From Paenibacillus sp. FSL W8-0426 (GTDB taxonomy: Bacteria > Bacillota > Bacilli > Paenibacillales > Paenibacillaceae): a stretch of 64,000 nt of DNA. A program made the translations under genes and the position numbers. The stretch spans positions 1,070,001 through 1,134,000 of the forward strand of contig NZ_CP150203.1 in the NCBI RefSeq assembly GCF_037969725.1, written 5' to 3'. Under the pieces are notes generated by a model that was not told where the DNA came from, made no database searches, and saw only the letters and a program-made list of their open reading frames with translations. Shown in pieces: positions 26,378 through 34,768 of this stretch (the first letter of the stretch is position 1; every line of letters starts with the position of its first letter).

Positions 26378-28405
26378 ATGCAGGCGAGCCAGCCATTGCT
26401 CGTTTGGAGCCATTCGCATATCCATGTTTTGGACATCCGCCACATTGTGCGGGATCAGGGGGAAACGGGCGCGCCGTACCGGCTGCCGGCCAATTGCTTT
26501 TTGTATGCAGTGAAGGGAGAAGCGACGATCCATCTCGGCGATGTGCGCCGGCAAGTCGAACGCTTCCTTATATTGCACGGTACCAAAGGGAGTATTTTGG
26601 TGATAGACCGGGTGGAAACCTGCTTCGAATATTACCTGATCTTTTACGGGGCAACCTTGCCGGAACTGCTGAAGCAGCGGTTGCTGCCAGGCAAGGATCG
26701 GCAAGGCGCTTATTATCAAAGCTACAGCGTAGCGCCGGTATCCTCGTCCGTATTGCTGCATCAGGTGCAGGAGATGAGGGCTGCCTGGGAAAACCAGTCC
26801 CGGGACAAGCTTCAGCGGATTCGCGTCAAATCGCTCATGTACCAGTTCGTGTACGAGGTTCTGCAGCAGGCCAATACCAGCGGTGCGCTGCTTGTTCACG
26901 ACGATCTGGTATCCCGGGCCATCCAGTACATGCATGCCAATTATACCCGTCACATCACGCTGGAGGAGCTGGCTGCGAAGCTGTATTGCAGCACGCGCCA
27001 CTTCTCCCGGATTTTCAAGAACGAGACCGGAAAAAGCCCGATCGAATACATCATTCATCTGCGGATTGCGAGATCGAAGGAGCTGCTGGTCGGCACGGAT
27101 GCGACGCTTCAGGAAATCGCCGAAAGCATCGGCCAGCCTGACAGTTATTATTTCAGCAAAATGTTCAAAAAACACGTTGGCGTATCCCCTCTGCGCTATC
27201 GAACCGAACATAGATATAGCCCCACTTGTCCATATTTGCCATCCGGGATGGCACGATATGACATGGGAGATCCTTTTTTGGCGCAGTACAGTATTGATAA
27301 GGATTATCATTCTTATTTAGATGCTAAAGAGGGGGCTTCATCCATGTTCCGCAACAAAAAGTGGGCAGCAACGATGCTGCTTTGTTTTACAGTAGCGCTC
27401 AGCGCTTGCTCGACGGGAAATAGTGGTTCGGGCGGAGCGGCCGGGAATGCGGCAGACAACCAAAGCGGGTCCGTCACCCAGCAAACGGCAACAACGCAAT
27501 CCGCATCAGGGGACACGGCGGCATCCCAGCCTTATCAAGCTTCCATTGAAACCAAATTTGGCAAGGTGGATATTACGGCCGAGCCGAAGCGTATCGTAGC
27601 ACTGGGGTGGGGAGATGCGGAAACGGCTCTCAGCCTTGGCGTGGAACCGATCGGTGCCAGCGACTGGGTGGCCTTCGGTGGCGACGGCGTAGGGCCTTGG
27701 CTGGAGGGCAGTTACCATACAGCACCAACGATCATTGGAACGTTGGAGCCGGACTATGAGCTGATCGCGAGCCTGGAGCCGGATTTGATCCTTGACGTGA
27801 AATCGTCCGGGGATGAGGAGCGCTACAAACGTTTGTCCGAGATCGCGCCTACCCTCGGCATTCCGGAAGGAGGGGACCGTTACAAAACATCCTCCGAAGA
27901 CCAGCTGCGCATGATTGCCAAGGCGCTCAACAAGGTGGATGAAGGCGAAGCGCTGCTGGCCCAGGTCAATGACGCATTTGCGAAAGCGGCGAGCGATCAT
28001 CCCGAATTTGCCGGCAAAACGGCAGTGGTCGGGTCCTATCAATCCAGCGGGTTCGGGGCGTATGTTACGGGCAGCACGCGCATCGACTTCATGAAACGTC
28101 TCGGCTTCGTGACGAAACAGGAGATCGAAGAGACGGAAAGCGCCAACTTTGCGATCAAAGTGGCAGATGAACGCCTCGAGATGCTGGATGCGGACCTGAC
28201 GGTCATTGTACCGATCGGTGTGGAGCCAAATGCGGTCACCGAGCAACCGCTGTTTCAGAAGATTCCTTCCGTAGCGGATGGCCGGGGATTGGTGCTGGAT
28301 CGCGAAACATCGCGCGCATTCTCGACGGGAAGCATTCCTGCCTTGCTCTGGACCGTGGAACATCTTGTTCCGCAGCTCGCAGACGCGTTGAACGGGAAGG
28401 AGTAA
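26378..28405 (+). CDS. AraC family siderophore regulator running in frame into the binding lipoprotein (Btr/FeuA-like)
   Basis: The ATG at 26378 sits 8 nt behind AGGAGGTGA. From it a single frame of 675 codons runs without a stop. Residues 1-290 are an AraC protein: cupin-like sensor (CFLYAVKGEATIHLGD), then helix-turn-helix ITLEELAAKLYCSTRHFSRIFKNETGKSPIEYI and LQEIAESIGQPDSYYFSKMFKKHVGVSPLRYR. A 30-residue linker leads straight into a complete lipoprotein precursor beginning at codon 323 (27344). Bacillus Btr joins an AraC domain to a FeuA-like domain, but without a signal peptide between them; here the signal and lipobox are intact, and a Fur box lies in the linker. Either one fused product exists or, more likely, two overlapping products. 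Confidence 0.75.
   Translation: MQASQPLLVWSHSHIHVLDIRHIVRDQGETGAPYRLPANCFLYAVKGEATIHLGDVRRQVERFLILHGTKGSILVIDRVETCFEYYLIFYGATLPELLKQRLLPGKDRQGAYYQSYSVAPVSSSVLLHQVQEMRAAWENQSRDKLQRIRVKSLMYQFVYEVLQQANTSGALLVHDDLVSRAIQYMHANYTRHITLEELAAKLYCSTRHFSRIFKNETGKSPIEYIIHLRIARSKELLVGTDATLQEIAESIGQPDSYYFSKMFKKHVGVSPLRYRTEHRYSPTCPYLPSGMARYDMGDPFLAQYSIDKDYHSYLDAKEGASSMFRNKKWAATMLLCFTVALSACSTGNSGSGGAAGNAADNQSGSVTQQTATTQSASGDTAASQPYQASIETKFGKVDITAEPKRIVALGWGDAETALSLGVEPIGASDWVAFGGDGVGPWLEGSYHTAPTIIGTLEPDYELIASLEPDLILDVKSSGDEERYKRLSEIAPTLGIPEGGDRYKTSSEDQLRMIAKALNKVDEGEALLAQVNDAFAKAASDHPEFAGKTAVVGSYQSSGFGAYVTGSTRIDFMKRLGFVTKQEIEETESANFAIKVADERLEMLDADLTVIVPIGVEPNAVTEQPLFQKIPSVADGRGLVLDRETSRAFSTGSIPALLWTVEHLVPQLADALNGKE
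27296..27314. promoter_or_regulatory. Internal Fur box before the lipoprotein start
   Basis: GATAAGGATTATCATTCTT matches the classical 19-bp Fur box GATAATGATAATCATTATC at 15 positions. It lies 30 bp before the ATG at 27344, inside the AraC reading frame, which argues for an independent iron-repressed promoter for the lipoprotein and transporter genes. Confidence 0.75.
27344..28405 (+). CDS. Fe3+-siderophore-binding lipoprotein (internal start within the fused frame)
   Basis: A 353-residue product starting at the ATG at 27344 behind AAAGAGGGGGC. MFRNKKWAATMLLCFTVALSAC is a lipoprotein signal with lipobox LSAC (Cys22), followed by a Gly/Ser/Gln/Thr linker. The mature part is a FecB/FhuD-type binding protein: ITAEPKRIVALGWGDAETALSLGVEPIGAS, LEPDYELIASLEPDLILDVKSSGDEERYKRLSEIAPTLG and LLWTVEHLVPQLADAL. 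It would capture a ferric siderophore for the permeases at 28413 and 29541. The gene lacks its own separate frame because the upstream AraC frame has no stop; the Fur box and ribosome site support this internal start. Confidence 0.8.
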   Translation: MFRNKKWAATMLLCFTVALSACSTGNSGSGGAAGNAADNQSGSVTQQTATTQSASGDTAASQPYQASIETKFGKVDITAEPKRIVALGWGDAETALSLGVEPIGASDWVAFGGDGVGPWLEGSYHTAPTIIGTLEPDYELIASLEPDLILDVKSSGDEERYKRLSEIAPTLGIPEGGDRYKTSSEDQLRMIAKALNKVDEGEALLAQVNDAFAKAASDHPEFAGKTAVVGSYQSSGFGAYVTGSTRIDFMKRLGFVTKQEIEETESANFAIKVADERLEMLDADLTVIVPIGVEPNAVTEQPLFQKIPSVADGRGLVLDRETSRAFSTGSIPALLWTVEHLVPQLADALNGKE

Positions 28406-28412
28406 TCCATTG

Positions 28413-29480
28413 ATGGCATCATCCAGTCGTTCCATGAAAAAAGGCAGGCCGGAGGAAGCCAGACACGCGCAAAACACGAAAGCGGCAGTGACAAGGACGG
28501 CAGGGCTGCTCGCCCTGCTGATCCTGCTCGCGGGCGGCGTGGTGATCAGCCTCATGGTTGGCGCCAAGCCGCTTTCTGCTGTTACCGTATGGGCAGCGTT
28601 GACCGCTCCTGACGGAAGTTACGATCATACAGCCATACTGGAGGCACGGGTGCCGCGCACGGTGCTCGCCTTGGCGGTGGGGAGCGCGCTGGGCTTGTCC
28701 GGTGCGCTTATTCAAGCTTTTACGCGGAATCCGCTCGCCGATCCGGGCATATTGGGCGTCAACGCCGGGGCAGCGTTCGCCGTTGCGGCTGGAATAGGCC
28801 TGTTCTCGGTGACGAGTATGACGGGATACATGTGGTTTGCCTTTGCGGGAGCGCTGCTGGCTACGATGGCTGTGTATGTGATCAGCGGCGGCGCAGGGAG
28901 AGTCTCGCCAACGCCGGTGCAGATTACGCTGGCAGGCGTGGCGATCGGGGCGGCGTTAAGCGGGATCACGACCGTGTTTCGCATGCTGAACAGCGAGGCG
29001 TTTTCCCAGATGCTGCAATGGAGCGTCGGTTCTCTGGCGAGAAGAAGCCTGAGCGATCTTTGGCCCGTGTTGCCGTTCATGATCGTTGGCGTGCTGCTTG
29101 CCCTCGCCGTATCGCCGGCGCTTAATGCCGTGGCTCTTGGAGACGAAAGGGCTGCGTCAATGGGCGTGCACATTCAGCGGACCCGGATCATCTGCCTGAT
29201 CGCGGTTACCCTTCTGGCTGGCGGAGCCACCGCCGTCGCCGGACCGGTCGGGTTCCTCGGACTGATGGTACCGCACTGCGTGCGCTGGTTCGTCGGTCCG
29301 GACCAACGGTGGATTTTCCTCTATTCGCTGGTGGCGGCACCGCTTCTGCTGCTTGTGTCGGATGTCCTTGGCCGGGTCGTTATGCCGCCTGCCGAAATTC
29401 CGGTAGGCATCATTACGGCATTTCTCGGCGCACCGATCCTGATTCTGTTGATTCGAAGAAAAAAAGCAAGCGGCCTGTAG
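28413..29480 (+). CDS. Iron-siderophore ABC transporter permease, FecCD family (first)
   Basis: A 355-residue permease with about ten hydrophobic segments. Family signatures: EARVPRTVLALAVGSALGLSGALIQAFTRNPLADPGILGVNAGAAFAVAAG near the N-terminus, GVAIGAALSGITTVF, and AGPVGFLGLMVPHCVRWFVGPDQR near the C-terminus. The ATG at 28413 follows GGGAAGGAG; a TTG at 28410 is directly before it in frame. It lies 7 bp after the lipoprotein gene, so the two are co-transcribed under Fur. Confidence 0.87.
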   Translation: MASSSRSMKKGRPEEARHAQNTKAAVTRTAGLLALLILLAGGVVISLMVGAKPLSAVTVWAALTAPDGSYDHTAILEARVPRTVLALAVGSALGLSGALIQAFTRNPLADPGILGVNAGAAFAVAAGIGLFSVTSMTGYMWFAFAGALLATMAVYVISGGAGRVSPTPVQITLAGVAIGAALSGITTVFRMLNSEAFSQMLQWSVGSLARRSLSDLWPVLPFMIVGVLLALAVSPALNAVALGDERAASMGVHIQRTRIICLIAVTLLAGGATAVAGPVGFLGLMVPHCVRWFVGPDQRWIFLYSLVAAPLLLLVSDVLGRVVMPPAEIPVGIITAFLGAPILILLIRRKKASGL

Positions 29481-29540
29481 ACCAGACCAATGCCATTAAG
29501 TTCGACTTATCTTCATGACATTGTCTATAAACGGGTTGGC

Positions 29541-30623
29541 ATGATAAAGGGGATGAGACGATTGCGACCTGTTCAAGCCGGTCGCCGCGAGTGGGCAGTG
29601 ACTTGGCCGATCAAGATCAGGCTGGGGGTCAAGGCGCTGCTGGCTACCCTGGCGATGCTCGGCATCGTCATCGCGCTCGGCGTTCTTTCGCTGATGGTGG
29701 GCACGATGCCGGTAAGCGTGGCAGATGTGTTTCGGGCCATAATGGGCCATGCCGAGGGTATGGTGCGGACCGTTGTGGTGGAGTGGAGGCTGCCCAGAGC
29801 CGTTGCCGCCATGGTGTTTGGCGCAGCGCTCGGAGCGAGCGGGGCGATCTTCCAGTCGCTGACCAAAAATCCGCTCGGATCGCCAGACATCATCGGGTTC
29901 AGCTCCGGTTCTTATACGGGGGCGCTGCTGGTGCTGCTGGGCACGGGAACCGTATCCTTTGCGGCTGTAGCTTCAGGAGCGATTCTGGGCGGAATCGGCA
30001 CGGCCGTGATCGTGTATGCATTGGCTTTTCGCGGGGGCTCCAAGGGATTTCGCCTGATCATTGTCGGGATCGGCATATCCGCCATGCTGGGCAGCTTCAA
30101 CTCCATGCTGCTTCTGCGCAGCGACCCGGATGCGGCGTTTGCGGCCGCGGCGTGGGGCGTCGGTTCATTGAACGGCGTTAGTTGGGAGCAGGTGCTGCCT
30201 GCATCGGTTGTGGCGGTTGTGCTTCTTTTGGGTGCGATGTTACAGACAAGGCCTTTGCGAGAAATGGAGCTGGGGGACGATACGGCCAAAGCGCATGGCG
30301 TTGCGGTGGAAAAAAGCCGTTTTCTGCTCATTGCCACGGCTGTGGCCTTGACGGCCGTGCCGACGGCAGTGATGGGCCCGGTATCCTTCGTTGCGCTGGC
30401 TGCGCCGCAGATGGCCAAAAGGCTTGCCGGAGCATCGCACAGCTTGATGCCTGCCGCAGCCATGGGTGCATTGATGATGCTGGGCGCCGATTTTGCGGCG
30501 CAGCGGCTGATACGCGGAACGGTGTTTCCGGTCGGCGTTGTAACGTTGTCGCTGGGCGGATTGTATCTGGTGTGGCTGCTGTTCATGCAGGCGAGAAAAA
30601 ATGGGTCCGGTTCAGGCAAGTAG
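29541..30623 (+). CDS. Iron-siderophore ABC transporter permease, FecCD family (second)
   Basis: A permease of about 360 residues, partner of the previous one. Signatures: EWRLPRAVAAMVFGAALGASGAIFQSLTKNPLGSPDIIGFSSGSYTGALLV, RLIIVGIGISAMLGSFNSMLLLRS and GPVSFVALAAPQMAKRLAG. The start is uncertain: the frame opens at 29490, ATGs lie at 29541 and 29553, and a TTG at 29562 has the best ribosome site (AAAGGGGATGAG, 5 nt before). ATG 29541 is used here. Confidence 0.82.
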   Translation: MIKGMRRLRPVQAGRREWAVTWPIKIRLGVKALLATLAMLGIVIALGVLSLMVGTMPVSVADVFRAIMGHAEGMVRTVVVEWRLPRAVAAMVFGAALGASGAIFQSLTKNPLGSPDIIGFSSGSYTGALLVLLGTGTVSFAAVASGAILGGIGTAVIVYALAFRGGSKGFRLIIVGIGISAMLGSFNSMLLLRSDPDAAFAAAAWGVGSLNGVSWEQVLPASVVAVVLLLGAMLQTRPLREMELGDDTAKAHGVAVEKSRFLLIATAVALTAVPTAVMGPVSFVALAAPQMAKRLAGASHSLMPAAAMGALMMLGADFAAQRLIRGTVFPVGVVTLSLGGLYLVWLLFMQARKNGSGSGK

Positions 30624-30654
30624 GTTGGAGAGGAAGGGGACGAATCCGGTAATC

Positions 30655-31485
30655 ATGACAATTTCCGAACATATAAAAACGGGACACGGCGCGGCGGCTG
30701 CCTCGCCACTGCGGGCCGAAACGTTAAGTGTCCAATATGACAAACGCACGATCATCGAAAGCCTGTCGGTCACGATCCCGCTGAATTCGTTCACGGTCAT
30801 CATCGGTCCGAATGCCTGTGGAAAGTCCACGCTGCTGCGGGCGCTGTCCGGCCTGCTGAAGCCGGAGCGCGGGCATGTGATGCTGGACGGGAAGGAGCTT
30901 GCGACGTATAAAGCGAAAGAGGTCGCCCGCCGATTGGGGCTGCTGCCCCAGACGGCCATCGCCCCTGACGGCATTGCGGTAGCCGATCTGGTTGCTCGTG
31001 GCCGATATCCGCACCAGAGCATTTTCAGGCAGTGGACGGAAGCAGATGAACAGATTGTTGCAGGGGCCATGGAAGCTACGGGCACGAGCAGCCTGGCTGG
31101 GCGGCTGGTGGACGAACTCTCCGGCGGCCAGCGCCAGCGAGTATGGGTCGCGATGGCCTTGGCGCAGCAAACGCCATTGCTGCTGCTGGACGAACCGACG
31201 ACGTTTCTGGACATCGCGCATCAGATCGAGCTGATGGAACTGTTCACGGAGCTGAACGCGGACGGGCATACGCTGGTGGCGGTGCTGCATGATTTGAATC
31301 ATGCGGCCAGATACGCCACACATCTCATCGCCATGAAAGACGGCGCCATTGTGGCGCAGGGAGATCCGCGGGACATCGTGACCGAGGCGCTGGTCGAGGA
31401 AGTGTTCGATTTACCTTGCAAAGTCATCGAGGATCCGGTGACGGGCACGCCGCTCGTCGTGCCTGTTGGCAAACGTCGGGCGTAA
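30655..31485 (+). CDS. Iron-siderophore ABC transporter ATP-binding protein, FecE/FepC type
   Basis: A 276-residue ATPase powering the two FecCD permeases. Walker A is IGPNACGKSTLLRALSGLLKP, the Q-loop region is LGLLPQTAIAPDGIAVADLVARGRYPHQS (the ARGRYPHQ stretch is typical of siderophore ATPases), the signature is VDELSGGQRQRVWVAMALAQ, and Walker B is LLLLDEPTTFLDIAHQ with the H-loop at VAVLHDLNHA. The ATG at 30655 is preferred; an in-frame ATG at 30601 would overlap the previous gene by 23 nt. It ends the iron operon. Confidence 0.87.
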   Translation: MTISEHIKTGHGAAAASPLRAETLSVQYDKRTIIESLSVTIPLNSFTVIIGPNACGKSTLLRALSGLLKPERGHVMLDGKELATYKAKEVARRLGLLPQTAIAPDGIAVADLVARGRYPHQSIFRQWTEADEQIVAGAMEATGTSSLAGRLVDELSGGQRQRVWVAMALAQQTPLLLLDEPTTFLDIAHQIELMELFTELNADGHTLVAVLHDLNHAARYATHLIAMKDGAIVAQGDPRDIVTEALVEEVFDLPCKVIEDPVTGTPLVVPVGKRRA

Positions 31486-31594
31486 TGCAGGACATAGGCT
31501 CTGTATGTGGCGTCAAGCGGGAAAAAGCAACCCGATTCACTGAAACGCAACGGCAGTCGCGGTTCTTTTTTTGATACATAACGTTAAGAAGTTG

Positions 31595-31641
31595 AAGGTT
31601 GACCTGTACGTCATGAAAGTGGCGCGGGTCGACCTTTTTTT
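31595..31641 (+). terminator. Terminator of the iron uptake operon
   Basis: AAGGTTGACC (31595-31604) pairs with GGTCGACCTT (31627-31636) through one G-U pair, followed by TTTTTT. Confidence 0.75.
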
Positions 31642-31680
31642 ATGGGTATAGGAAGAGGTGATGACAAGTCTAACGGAAGG

Positions 31681-31830
31681 GCAAAACGGCTGTGGGCTGT
31701 GGGCAAAACGTTGTGGCAAGATGCAAGACGCTGTAGACAAGATGCTGTAGGCCAGATGTTGCTGGCAAGATGCTGTTGAAGACGCTGTAGGCAAGACGTT
31801 GTAGACAAAACGCTGTGGATGAAGACGCAG
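31681..31830. repeat. Imperfect 14-nt tandem repeat
   Basis: About ten degenerate units close to ACGCTGTAGGCAAG (variants begin ATG, ACG or AACG; GTAGACAAG, GTAGGCCAG) run head to tail. There is no supported gene over it. It lies just upstream of repeat module B in the long gap 31486-32604. Confidence 0.7.
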
Positions 31831-31858
31831 CTTGAAAACCACCATGCCGATTATGGCG

Positions 31859-31992
31859 TAACGAACCTGACACACGTTATTACGCCTAAATGAGCCCTTT
31901 TTTGGCCTGATTTACCCTAAATAAGACGCCGGAAGTTCGTTAGAATTCCATAAGGGCTGAAATTTGCGGAATAAGGTGTCAGAAGTTCGTTA
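31859..31992. repeat. Partial 23-nt repeat module (locus B)
   Basis: One forward unit at 31859-31881 and two inverted units at 31920-31942 and 31970-31992. The spacing of the last two is exactly 50 nt and the forward unit is within 1 nt of the position of unit 2 in modules A and C; unit 1 is missing. Downstream, 32000-32160 contains short direct repeats of the AGAGCACC and CAAAGAAC type but no supported gene. Confidence 0.8.
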
Positions 31993-32560
31993 GAGTTCAA
32001 GAGTGTAGCACATTGGGGGAGAGCACCCAAGAAGTATCTAAGGAGCACCCTAGAAGCACCCGATGCGACAAACAGTACGAACCAGGAATACCAGCAAGAC
32101 GCACAAATAAAGAGCACCATCAAAGAACACCACCAAAGAACGCCAACAAGGATCACCTGCACATACTTGGGTTCGCCTAAGGAAAAAGCGTCTCCTTTGC
32201 AAGAGGGCCTATCCTCACCGAATCGCATCCTGCCTTAATATCATAGCTTTCAGGCATTATTGCCAAACTTGTAAGAGAGCGGGCCAATAAAAGATTCTCC
32301 CTCCAAGATTGCAGAAGGCTACTCTAGTTGTGTAATGGCAACATAGACCCTCCTACCTCAACGCCCCTCCCATGTACGCGTCATCCCCATATGTTACAAA
32401 TTGGATACATCCACCGTCAGGACGGATACAACTCGCCACTATAATCAAGGTGTACATAACGATGGGAAACCCATCCGCACGTCTGCGAACTATCGGAGTT
32501 CGCCAGAGTTTTTCCGGTTGCCGGTCCCGGCGAGGAGAGAAGTTGAGGTAAGGCGAGGTA

Positions 32561-32595
32561 AGGAAAGGAAAGGAAAGGAAAGGAAAGGAAAGGAA
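32561..32595 (+). repeat. (AGGAA)7 microsatellite overlapping a ribosome binding region
   Basis: Seven perfect copies of AGGAA, preceded by degenerate AGGTA/AGGCG copies from about 32547. The array ends 9 nt before the TTG start at 32605 of the ABC transporter ATPase, so every unit resembles a Shine-Dalgarno sequence. Confidence 0.85.
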
Positions 32596-32604
32596 GATGA
32601 ACGA

Positions 32605-33312
32605 TTGGCAGCAATGTTACGGGTAGAACAGGTATCGCACGCATTTCGCAACGCCAAGGAAAGTGTGCCGGTGCTTCAGGATATCAACCTCACGGTGGAA
32701 AAGGGAACGATGGTTGCGCTTCTCGGCAGCTCGGGCTCCGGCAAATCAACCCTGCTTAACTTGATGGCCGGGCTGATGAAGCCGGACCAAGGCAAGATCT
32801 GGATCGCCGATCAGGATATCGTGCGGCTGGGCGAGAACCGGCTGGCCGAGTTCCGGCGCAGTCATATCGGTTTTATTTTCCAGTCGTATGAACTGCTGTC
32901 CAACCTGACGGTACGCGAAAATGTGGAGCTTCCGCTTGTGTTTATGGGTGTAAGCCCATCCAAGCGCAAAGCCAAAGCGTTAAGCCTGCTGGAACAGGTG
33001 GGGCTCGCCCCCAAGGCTGCTCTGTTCCCCTCCCAGCTATCCGGCGGACAGCAGCAGCGCGTCAGCATCGCGCGTTCGCTCATTACCGAGCCGTCGGTTA
33101 TTTTTGCCGATGAGCCGACAGGGAATTTGGATACGGAGACGGAGGAAGAGATCATTACCATTTTGCAGCGGTTGAATCGGGAAATGCAGACTACGTTCGT
33201 CATCGTGACCCATGAGGCGGAAGTCGCTGAACAGATGCAGGTCGTGCTGACGCTTCAGCAGGGACGTCTCGTTCGCGAAACCGTGCAGCAAGCCGGAGTA
33301 AAGGAGAAGTAA
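32605..33312 (+). CDS. ABC transporter ATP-binding protein, MacB/LolD type
   Basis: A protein of about 235 residues. The domain begins MLRVEQVSHAFRNAKESVPVLQDINLTVEKG; Walker A is LLGSSGSGKSTLLNLMAGL, the Q-loop is HIGFIFQSYELLSNLTVRENVELPL, the signature is [19 protein letters not shown] and Walker B is VIFADEPTGNLDTET. The start could be TTG 32605 (8 nt after GGAAG) or ATG 32614; the frame is open to 32401, but that part is a translated microsatellite without family similarity. It is the energy subunit for the permease at 33314, with which it is 1 bp apart. Confidence 0.87.
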   Translation: MAAMLRVEQVSHAFRNAKESVPVLQDINLTVEKGTMVALLGSSGSGKSTLLNLMAGLMKPDQGKIWIADQDIVRLGENRLAEFRRSHIGFIFQSYELLSNLTVRENVELPLVFMGVSPSKRKAKALSLLEQVGLAPKAALFPSQLSGGQQQRVSIARSLITEPSVIFADEPTGNLDTETEEEIITILQRLNREMQTTFVIVTHEAEVAEQMQVVLTLQQGRLVRETVQQAGVKEK

Positions 33313-33313
33313 C

Positions 33314-34681
33314 GTGAGAATTTGGGATGTAACCCGCATGGCATGGGGGCAAATCGTTCGCAGGAAAGTGGTGACCCTGCTCTGCATGATCGGCTTGTCC
33401 ATCGGCTCGGCCGCAATGATCATTGCGCTCAGCGTAGGGCAATCCATTCAGGCGTATAGCGAGCAAACGCTAAATGCGAATTACAAGATGGACGAAATCA
33501 CGGTCACGCCGAATGAAGGCATTCGCACCGGCGGCGCGAGCCGCCAGACCTCGACGTTTGAACGGGGCGCGTTGACGCCGGAGAAAATCGGAATTATCCA
33601 GCGGCTCCCGCACGTCATCGCCGTAGCTCCAATGCTGAAGCTGGACATGGTGGAGATGGTACTGCCCGACGGACGAAGCTCTTATGTGGAGGCGATCGGC
33701 ACGGAGCTCGGGACGCTGGGCGGATTCGGATACAAGTATGCGCAGGGAAGCGGAGCGGCGGGTGGCGGACGAACAGCCGTTGCAAGTTACGGGGCAACAT
33801 TCGGACTCGTCGACCCCAAAGTGACGCAAAAATTGTTCGAGCAGTTGAACAACGATCCATATAACAACGACCTGCTCCAGCAATACATGGAGATGGCGTC
33901 CAAGCAGGACAAGCTCGTGCAGGAACGGGTGCAATTCAGGTACGAGGATATGGCGAATCCCGGCAAAAGCAAAACAAGCGGCTCCGTGCGGGTGACCGGG
34001 GAGCTGGCTCAGCCAACGAACATGAGCGGCGAAAGCGCCCAGAACGATAAAAAAATATATATGCCGCTCGATACGGCGCGTGCGCTGCAGGATGAGCTCG
34101 GCATGCAGCGGGCGGACGGAAAGGCCGCCGCCCGCCTGAATTCCGCCTTGGTCAAAGTCGAGGACAAACGTTATGTTGCCCAAGTGGAACAACAGATCCA
34201 GAAGCTGATGCTGAATACGGAAAGCAACCTGTTCCAGGAAGAGGCTTTGGCAGGCCAACTCGCGATGTACCAGAAGGCAGCCATCGGCATCGGCGGCTTC
34301 ATCATGGTGCTGGCGTCTTTGTCGATCATCGTGGCGATGATCATGTCGACCCACCAACGCCGCAAACAGATCGGCGTAATGAAGGTGCTGGGCGCCAATC
34401 TGTGGCAGGTACGCCAGATGTTCATTGCCGAGGCAGCCATGCTTGGACTGATGGGCGGCTTGGCCGGCGTAGGCATCGCGTTTGCCGCGCTTGGCGGCGT
34501 GAACGGCCTGCTGGAAAGCCAGATGGCCGACCAGCAGAACGGGCCGATGACGGTGATCATTCAGCAGTCGGCCTTGCCGCAGGGCATTTTGTTTGCCGTC
34601 CTGGTAGGCATCGTTTCGGGCATCTACCCGGCCATCAGCGCGTCACGAACCAATGCGCTTAGCGTGATCAAGTCAGGATGA
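33314..34681 (+). CDS. ABC transporter permease, MacB/FtsX type
   Basis: A 455-residue permease starting with GTG at 33314 behind AAAGGAGAAG. The first helix (VVTLLCMIGLSIGSAAMIIALSVG) is followed by a MacB-like extracytoplasmic domain of about 260 residues, then three helices at the C-terminus, with the FtsX motif HQRRKQIGVMKVLGANLWQVRQMFIAEAAMLGLMGG and the ending GIYPAISASRTNALSVIKSG. The extracellular domain contains a Gly/Ala-rich stretch (QGSGAAGGGRTAVAS). With the ATPase and the adaptor at 34769 it forms a MacAB-like exporter, probably for peptides or antibiotics. Confidence 0.87.
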   Translation: MRIWDVTRMAWGQIVRRKVVTLLCMIGLSIGSAAMIIALSVGQSIQAYSEQTLNANYKMDEITVTPNEGIRTGGASRQTSTFERGALTPEKIGIIQRLPHVIAVAPMLKLDMVEMVLPDGRSSYVEAIGTELGTLGGFGYKYAQGSGAAGGGRTAVASYGATFGLVDPKVTQKLFEQLNNDPYNNDLLQQYMEMASKQDKLVQERVQFRYEDMANPGKSKTSGSVRVTGELAQPTNMSGESAQNDKKIYMPLDTARALQDELGMQRADGKAAARLNSALVKVEDKRYVAQVEQQIQKLMLNTESNLFQEEALAGQLAMYQKAAIGIGGFIMVLASLSIIVAMIMSTHQRRKQIGVMKVLGANLWQVRQMFIAEAAMLGLMGGLAGVGIAFAALGGVNGLLESQMADQQNGPMTVIIQQSALPQGILFAVLVGIVSGIYPAISASRTNALSVIKSG

Positions 34682-34768
34682 CCAAGCTCCGGCTCAAGCT
34701 CAAGCTCAAGAGCGGATCATGCACAAGGTCCGGCCAATCACTTTATCAGCGAAAGGGAACATGCAGCA

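Noticed and set aside
31611..31873. Leucine/glutamine-rich reverse-strand frames over the 14-nt tandem repeat
   Set aside because: They only reflect the repeat and have no ribosome site.
32401..32604. N-terminal extension of the MacB-like ATPase (RRGKERKGKERKGKE)
   Set aside because: This is a translated AGGAA microsatellite; homologous domains begin at about 32614, and a change in copy number would break the frame.
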